Assembly (NCBI RefSeq): GCF_949987515.2
Contig: NC_082693.1
Coordinates: 16,984,994 to 17,048,993 of the forward strand
Source: Delphinus delphis
Taxonomy: Eukaryota > Chordata > Mammalia > Artiodactyla > Delphinidae
Direction: 5' to 3'
DNA length: 64,000 bases
Of the stretch, positions 57,595 through 64,000 are shown piece after piece (position 1 is the stretch's first letter; each line of letters begins with the position of its first letter). Both the position numbers and the translations under genes were made by a program. The notes beneath the pieces were generated by a model. The model was given only the letters and a program-made list of their open reading frames with translations. It did no database searches and was not told the origin of the DNA.

Positions 57595-58556
57595 TAAAGA
57601 TTTGTTTTTGTTTCTGTAGATAGTCAACTCTTTTTTTTAAAGGGAAAAGGGAAACATTTTTATAAAGTTCTATTTTAATCACCATTTTTATACATTGTAG
57701 CTCTCTCCAAGCCCAGTAAGAGATGGATGGTTCATTTGCATGGAGGTCTGTGAACACCCACTCATCTACCTGTTTGTTCTAATTTAAATGATAACCGGAT
57801 ACAGTTATTTTATGCCAATTAAATGAGGATGCTGCAAAGAACGTTTTTTCACTAGCAACTCTGGCTAACTTTTGGGTAACTTCTGGATCCACATCTCCCA
57901 AGCGAAAGACTTTCTTAAACAATGAGAAATGTTTATAATTGGTGTCCCTTTCTTCCCAACACTTTTTGCTTGTAACATTTCCTTTGATACTATATCCTGG
58001 CCTGCTCATCATCTAAACACCCTTAGCTTCAAGTAAATCTTGCTTGTGATTTCTACTTTTTATTTCCTCTCAAATCATAGAAAAGAGTGTTTACATTAAA
58101 AATGCCTTCATTTCTCATAAATGGATATTCTTCCCTTCCAAAGCAATGATTATACAATAATCCATGGCATTTTTTAAATAAGGCAAAGATAATACAATCC
58201 AAAATAAACATAGTTTCAAGGCAAATTTCCCAAAAAGTAGGAAAATATGAAAAGGATCAAACAGATGCAGATTCTACCTAAATAATGAGAATAATTTGTT
58301 GGTTTTTTTTGAGTTAACATCAGGTCTTCATTATTTAGGACTTACGGAGTTGTTTTCCATTTTTTTAGTATTCCCTGTGTGTCTCTATGTTTGCAAAACT
58401 TACTGTGAGTCAAATACATTTCCCCAGTGAATTTATTTTCCTTCCATGGCAAATAACAGAAGGGGGGAAAAAAGCATTTATACTCACATACCTCTTGTAT
58501 CTAATTACTTAACAAAACTAATCTTTCCCCCTGCTCCAAATGCCATATGTCTCTAA

Positions 58557-58562
58557 AATAAA
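58557..58562 (+). promoter_or_regulatory. Possible upstream poly(A) signal
   Basis: AATAAA inside the predicted 3' UTR, which could give a shorter transcript. Evidence is the hexamer only. Confidence 0.3.
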
Positions 58563-59824
58563 TGTAAGTCCAGGAAAAATCTAGGTATGGAGCAAGTTAA
58601 ATGGCGACAGAGTAGTTATACATTCATAACCATATATTGGTGGCTTCCTCAACGCTCCATGACCCCAAGTAGGGGCCCGCCTGGCTGCCAGAGTAGAGGT
58701 CTAAGCACACTAGCTGGTTTTTGTTTTGTTCTGTTTTCAAGTACATGAAATAATCATGGCCAAAGCAGTAAGAACCTCTTCATTCCAGAACTGTGCTCAC
58801 CAGTCTAGGCAGATTAATCATTTTTTTCCTTCAAAGAAAGATATATTGCCAGTGTATTAAAGCTAAAGTCAGTTCAAGAAAAGGAACGGCGATTCTTCAA
58901 GCGCTTGACTTTCATACACACCCAGTACATCCCACAGGATGCCGAGGGACATGAAAAGATGTTTTCTGCTAGTGGTGGTCTCCCCGTCCTTGGTGACAGC
59001 AGTATTACTGTGTTCACTTCCAACTCCAGAGCTTGCTTCCTGTAGTGCCAGTGTATTTGTTGCAATTCACTACATTTTTATATGAGCCTAATTATAGGTG
59101 CCATTAGATAAACTCAGGTCTTTCAAATGAAGGAATGTCTAGCCCATTTAGGGAAAAGAATTGTATGGACAGCCATGAAGCTAATGGTAGGAAAAGTTGG
59201 AATTTGGTGGCCTTGATGCTAGTGGTTGCTTTCTGTTAAGGAAAAGACCAGGTATACTAAGAATGTCATCGATGGCATTTCCAGCATGCCGATAGAACGT
59301 CTTTCTGGTTATCGATCTAAGCCAACCTTGAGAATATTGTTTCCTTGGTGAAAACACCACTTCAGCATATTTTAAAACTGTAAGTTATTTTTGTCATTTA
59401 TATAAGACCTGGTTTTGCTCTTAGTCAAAGATGAAGACAGTAGCTCTGTACAGGGATTTATCTACATCGGTCTTCACCTGAGAAGTGAAGGAATTTCCTC
59501 ATATTATGTTTAAGAAAATACCCACTTTCTAAACACAGAACACGAAATTATGTCTGTTCCGTTTTGATGGAATTCCAGAACAAATCCTAACCATTGCAAT
59601 CTCAGTAAAACTAAAGACGACGGTATGTCAAGCGGACTTCATATTACATGTATAATACGTATTGCAATTTCCTCACACCCCTGCCTCTCTTGATTTGCAA
59701 TGTCCTGATGTCCCCTGTCACTTTCCCAGAGAACTTTCTTTGAAGGTAAAAGCTGTGCAAAAGGCATGAGACTCAGGCCTATTTTTTGTTAAAATGATGG
59801 AAAAACATAAATTATTTTCTAAGT

Positions 59825-59857
59825 AATAAAGATATGAAAATTATCATTGTAAATAAA
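59825..59857 (+). promoter_or_regulatory. PDE3A: Paired poly(A) signals, main PDE3A 3' end (predicted)
   Basis: AATAAA at 59825-59830 and again at 59852-59857. The second overlaps a Pumilio motif (TGTAAATA, 59848-59855). A GT-rich stretch (tatttgtgtgatga) follows near 59900. Cleavage is expected at about 59870-59885. Confidence 0.65.
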
Positions 59858-60991
59858 GTCTAAAGCTTGAAACGACTGCTTTACAAAAGTGAACTATTTG
59901 TGTGATGAACAACTCCTAACTAATGAGAAGTAAAGAATCAAATTATCATTTCTATTCTGCTTTAGTAGGTATTTTTGGTGCTTCCATATCAGTATGGGGA
60001 TCTCCACTGTCCCTGTCATTCAGTTTTTCTAAAATAATACTGAAAGCCACAATAAGGGTCTTATTGTCCTTCTCTTCCATCCTAAGTCTGATTCCCACTT
60101 AATACTTTTCCTGGTTTATATGCAATTTTGGAAATAAACTGCCTTTGCAAACGGGCAGAAGGCTCCAGTAAAACAGAGTTCTGTAAACTTTCATAACCTA
60201 CAGTAAATCAAATTCTCCATATAATTATAAGCTAATGGGTGTGGAAAAAAGGAACAAATTTTCAAACGCTAATGGCTCAACTCCAGGTATTTGAGCACTA
60301 AAATATCTATATACTCTGAAACCAAACTGAGTTCCTTTCAATTGCCTTCTCTCCTATCAAGCAGCAAAATACTTTATAACCAGTTCTAAGTAATTCATTT
60401 CTCTGGTGATTTCTCTATGAAGTAAAACTATGACCTTGATGATACTGTCTGTCAGTCCATTTTTCTAATCTGTCCAACAAAATGGAACTTTAAGATTAGG
60501 AGACCAATTCACCATTTTAGGTAAAGAACATTCCAGAATTAAACTATGCTTAGCTTTTCTAATCAGAGGAAAATGTACCAGTTTTAGGTACTATGATCTT
60601 TACGTTCACACTACAAAATCATTCTAATAGCAGGTTAACAATAGTGACAAAAAATAATTGAGCATTTTGTTGCTAAATATGTTGGAAGACACAAAACTGA
60701 AGATTAAGCCATTATTTAGTTGGTGGAACTCAATATCCGATTCAAAAATACTGATCTGGTATAGATTGTTTTAGTACAGATAAGACTATAAGGAATGGTG
60801 TATAGATGGAAAACAGAACTGGCTTTTGACATGTGCTTAAGGCTCTTATGAATCCAAATTCCCCATCTAAAAAGGCAGCTAGTTTTTCCTCCATATCATA
60901 CTTTTAAGGTTGATTACATTGACAGGCATTGGTATCATGGATTTCTGCTTCCTTGAGGAGTTGTGGAGCAAAGAAGAAAAGGCAAGCCGCC

Positions 60992-61030
60992 TTCTTATTG
61001 ATAAGAAACACTGAACATGTTCATGTTCAG
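60992..61030. repeat. Two adjacent palindromes
   Basis: TTCTTAT-tg-ATAAGAA at 60992-61007 and CTGAACATG-tt-CATGTTCAG at 61011-61030, both perfect with 2-bp centres. Confidence 0.85.
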
Positions 61031-61150
61031 ACAGATTTCCTCATTGTTTTACATCAAGAAGGGATTCTTTAATCACGCAAATAATTCAAACAAAAATGCT
61101 TCAAGAAGAATAATATTAAATCATCATATGTAAGTACTACCAAGAATATT

Positions 61151-61206
61151 AAATTTGATTATTTGAAGCAAAGCAAAAAAAATAATCAAATAAATTTGAT
61201 TATTTG
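61151..61206. repeat. Direct repeat with inverted copy between
   Basis: AAATTTGATTATTTG occurs at 61151-61165 and 61192-61206. Between them, AATAATCAAAT (61181-61191) is the reverse complement of the core. Confidence 0.85.
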
Positions 61207-62506
61207 TTAAAATTTTTTAATCAATTGAAACCCACAAAATGATGTTTCGTGGTATAGAGATGCTAAACATTTTGATATAATCAGATCTATTATGTAACAG
61301 AAAACTGTAAAAAGTAATATTTAATTATTTATCTAATTCTCTGCATGCTTCAGGGAGGAAAATATTTTATGAAGAGTCCAATAATATATGAAATAGATAA
61401 AAATAAATTTAGTCCCCATAATTTAATTAGATTTAGGGTGTAAATTAGAGTCTGAATTATCCCAAGAAAGAGGAATGACAAATCCAGCGATTTGTCACGG
61501 TTTAGGTTGTTTTAAAATAAATGGTTTACTAATGAAGATCATATTTTACTAAACTCTAACACAGTTAAGAACCCAAATACTTTCACTACTAAGAAAAATT
61601 AAATCTTATTAATCTTGACTTTCACAAAGGAAGCACTGACCGATCAATAAACCACATGCACTACATTCGTCTGCTAAGATGATCAAATGGTAGGTTGAAA
61701 TTTGAGATTCACAAATAGAAAAGTAATTTAAATAGTATTTCACCTATCTCAAGTGAAACAGACACTATAGCAGGGAATTCTTTCCTCTTTAAAACAAAAC
61801 AAAAAGAAAAAGTCAAACTTACAGGAGAAAAGTATGACTTATCTCCAATTTTCCTTCTCTAACTCAAAATTAGTAAAGGAAAAATCATCACAAATTCTCT
61901 TCTGCTATAATAAGGAGCAAGATGCCTTTCACCTCAAGTTTTAACTCACCACACCTAGTTTCATTGTGCAGCCCATGGTACTAAAAAGCAAAAAAAAAAA
62001 AAAAAAAGCAGAGCTGTGGATTGGGAGTGAACACTACATAAAACTTAAAGGATCATCCCAGGACACCTCTTCATCTTTTCTGTGGCAAACCAACTTAGTT
62101 CTCAGTTATTCTCGAGTAAAGGGACTTAATGGATCCATATTTCAATCTTGACTTCCTTCATTACAATCAGCACTTACACATTTTGGAATGTGAACTAGCC
62201 CCTAGCGCTTGGAAACTGCTGCTTGAATACTTTTTGAAGGGAAGGATTTTTTTTTTATTCTAGTAATTTTACTTTCTATATACTAGCAAATTATTCAGAT
62301 GGTTTAATGTGAAATTAAAAGTAATTGTTTAAAGATGTTTTCTTTGTGTATATCAGCTGTTGGTTGATAGAATGTCCCTCACATTTCTTTTTAAAATTAA
62401 CTGGTTATTTTTATGACTCAAAAACCCATATTATACCAGATATTTCATTTTAGCTATGTATAAGCATAATCCACTACTATAGTATTGCTATCTTTAAATA
62501 ACAGCC

Positions 62507-62509
<3 letters not shown>

Positions 62510-62555
<46 letters not shown>
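62510..62555. repeat. (TA)n microsatellite
   Basis: About 23 uninterrupted TA units. Confidence 0.97.
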
Positions 62556-62558
<3 letters not shown>

Positions 62559-63626
62559 AATCACCTGTCAGTGTGTTTCAATGGCTTGACTTTAAGTATA
62601 AATTTGTTTATTAGTTTAAAAAAATCACTATTTAATACTCTGTAAAACATGTGCATAGGATTTTTGCCATATTATATTTGCTTAAATGGTGGGGTTTTTT
62701 TTCCATTTGTGAATATCAGTTCATTCCTAATACATTCTCACAGAAGAACGCATACCATTTTTGTTTCAACAAGAACAGTTTGTTAGTTGACAGGCACTGG
62801 AAATAAATATCACTGAATCCAACTACCCCCTGATTTTCTTCCTATAGATTTTTTTATCATACGAATCACAAAATGAAAATTGGTGCTTTTATAGACATTC
62901 TGAAACTCTCAATGCAAAATAATGAAAACGAGACTCTCCCTGGCTTCCTATAATAATATTAGGATATGCAACTGAAAGAACTTTAATTTGAATTCAGAGT
63001 GTTTGAGGTTTTGGATGGTTTGGTTAATTTGATTTGGTTTTTGGTGTTAAAATATGTTCTGATTCCTGATGGGGCAGTTGTTCTGATCAGTCATTACCTC
63101 CTCCTGACAAAAATTTTCATTGGAAAGTTCAGATTAGCATATCCCAAATATTTGTCTCTGTATTATTTGTAAACCAGAGTATTGGATTAATTTAGTATTC
63201 CTATAAAGCAATATTTTCAAATAACTGCCAAAGTAACAGTGTAAGGGATGTCATTTGTACATGGTAATTTTTAACAATGTAATTCTCATCACTCTCAACA
63301 AACCTGAATATGTTTGTTAATAACTTTCCAAATTTATCAACTTTTAGAAACAAAAGAGTGAGGCGTTGGACTTAAGTGATCATTTCGCAGTTGAAATAAA
63401 TGTCCTCTCACCTGTATCTTGCACTTAATATATGTAGCAATACTTTGTATCATCCTATCACAAATATTTGTTGTGACTCAGTTAATGGCTGATAAATATT
63501 TTGTATAAAGTAGAATCTGTACAGAAAAATATTAGATAAGTTGTATTTATTTTTATTATTTTTTAGCTTAGACACTATAAATGATGCTCCTTTTTGGCCA
63601 GAATTACTGGAAGTGCCTCTTGGTTT

Positions 63627-63628
<2 letters not shown>

Positions 63629-63667
<39 letters not shown>
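63629..63667. repeat. (TA)n microsatellite
   Basis: About 19 uninterrupted AT/TA units. Confidence 0.97.
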
Positions 63668-63670
<3 letters not shown>

Positions 63671-64000
63671 ATAGTAAATATATACTCAAAGTTAGTAGAA
63701 TTGTGTCACATATGATCAATGTGGATGTTACAATGTGAAAACAATGTATAATATAAATATAATTCTGTGGTATCATGTTTGATGTAGTCATTTGTACAAC
63801 CCAAGTCCTCCATCCACTTTTGAAGGCATCCCTTCTTCTCATATCCAAATGCAGTAGCCTGTACCCAGCCTACACTGTAATGACACATCCATTGACCCTC
63901 CTACAATTTCGAAGAACTCCTGGAGACTTCTATTCCCATGGTCACATCCCTCTCCCTGTCTCTGATGAATTCTTAGCTGCATTAATCTTCATCTAACTTT

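Larger units (their letters stand above)
56003..59875 (+). other. PDE3A: PDE3A 3' UTR (predicted)
   Basis: Non-coding sequence of about 3.9 kb after the stop. It lacks recognisable SINE or LINE insertions and ends just after two poly(A) hexamers (59825-59830 and 59852-59857). It contains a TG/GA microsatellite (56579-56620), an AC-rich stretch (56311-56337), AT-rich segments and Pumilio-type UGUANAUA motifs (56265, 57587, 59848). The exact cleavage site is inferred from the hexamers and a GT-rich element near 59905. Confidence 0.7.
59876..64000. other. Non-coding sequence downstream of PDE3A
   Basis: It is AT-rich and holds two TA microsatellites, an A run (61988-62008), palindromes near 61000 and an inverted/direct repeat near 61150. 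Further AATAAA hexamers lie at 61402, 61516, 62802 and 63395. I recognise no SINE, LINE or gene. It may be intergenic or an extended 3' UTR of PDE3A. The open frames here are short and featureless. Confidence 0.75.

Overview
This window is vertebrate nuclear DNA, almost certainly from a cetacean and probably a toothed whale. It contains CHR-type tRNA-derived SINEs, including the CHR-2 form with a 3' half typical of cetaceans, together with cetartiodactyl-type L1 elements and old mammalian MIR and L2 repeats. There are no bacterial genes, operons, CRISPR arrays or stand-alone RNA genes that I can support. The species call rests on recognising repeat families and is an inference.

One protein-coding gene fills positions 1 to about 59,875 on the + strand. 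It is the 3' three quarters of PDE3A, the cGMP-inhibited 3',5'-cyclic nucleotide phosphodiesterase 3A. Fourteen coding exons are present (exons 3 to 16 by human numbering), all flanked by GT-AG introns with compatible phases. They total 2,418 nt, which is 805 codons plus a stop. By human numbering they cover residues 338 to 1141, with three extra residues at the start of exon 5 and two missing in exon 15. Exons 1 and 2, which encode the membrane-associated N-terminus, lie upstream of the window.

The layout is as follows. Intron 2 ends at 732. Exon 3 (733-990), exon 4 (2956-3110, regulatory phosphosites and the hypertension-brachydactyly hotspot), exon 5 (8477-8601, internal start of the short isoform), exon 6 (22952-23171), exon 7 (26444-26529) and exon 8 (29471-29625) encode the regulatory half. 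Exons 9 to 15 (31517-48557) encode the HD-type catalytic domain, including the PDE3-specific insert across exons 11 and 12. Exon 16 (55761 to about 59,875) carries the C-terminal tail and a roughly 3.9 kb 3' UTR. The last 4 kb is non-coding and free of recognisable transposons.

Intron 5 holds a full-length but dead L1 in the same orientation as PDE3A. Its 3' end stops about 60 bp before exon 6, which makes it the most striking insertion here. Introns 5, 8 and 10 hold CHR SINEs with clear target-site duplications. A 5'-truncated antisense L1 lies in intron 15.

The observations I rate highest are: a 70-bp, 93%-identical, intron-less copy of part of exon 11 sitting in intron 12; the sense L1 with its poly(A) signal 79 bp before exon 6; a lineage-specific three-codon extension of exon 5, just ahead of the short-isoform start codon; and a Tyr-to-Phe change in the catalytic HD motif. 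Comparisons with human PDE3A are from memory of the protein and were not computed.
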